Positions 6,676-6,691 of a stretch of DNA of 6,691 nt are shown piece after piece. The DNA is taken from assembly GCA_021850345.1 (NCBI GenBank), contig JAJZMN010000037.1, forward strand, positions 1 to 6,691, written 5' to 3'. Each line of letters begins with the position of its first letter. Position 1 is the first letter of the stretch. A model generated the notes under the pieces. It was not told the origin of the DNA. It saw only the letters and a program-made list of their open reading frames with translations, and searched no databases. Position numbers and translations under genes: made by a program. This DNA comes from Actinomycetes bacterium (GTDB lineage Bacteria; Actinomycetota; Acidimicrobiia; Acidimicrobiales; RAAP-2).

Positions 6676-6691
6676 CGGCCGTCCCCGTACG

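Overview
This is a very GC-rich, fully bacterial window with strong G/C at third codon positions. Gene families and style suggest an actinobacterium, and I would guess the class Acidimicrobiia, but no marker gene here settles it. The window holds four protein genes. I see no rRNA, tRNA, CRISPR array, insertion sequence or phage gene.

Left part (2-3018, plus strand): the 3' end of a large polytopic membrane protein runs into a second gene through a 4-base GTGA overlap. The first protein looks like the C-terminal half of the long actinobacterial membrane glycosyltransferase. The second looks like its usual partner, a DUF5719-type protein that is membrane-anchored or secreted and is built from four tandem beta-rich modules. 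The pair is probably translationally coupled and acts at the cell envelope. Its biochemical role is not known to me.

Middle (3037-5313, minus strand): a complete ftsH gene encodes the membrane-anchored AAA+ zinc protease. All catalytic motifs are intact, and it carries a long Asn/Gly then Pro-rich C-terminal tail. It converges on the DUF5719 gene with only 18 bases between the stop codons.

Right part (5314-6691): a 127-base divergent intergenic region separates ftsH from a plus-strand gene for a CPBP/Rce1-like intramembrane protease, which has a long Pro/Tyr-rich repeated N-terminal tail. Neither gene has a Shine-Dalgarno sequence. Each has a TANNNT -10 element ending exactly 6 bases before its start codon, as expected for leaderless transcripts. 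A perfect 11-bp GC-rich hairpin follows the protease gene.

The most interesting points are the paired leaderless promoters, the two divergent membrane proteases that both carry proline-rich tails, and the four-fold internal repeat of the DUF5719-like protein. I found no convincing wholly new system. The glycosyltransferase/DUF5719 pair is the least understood part of the window.
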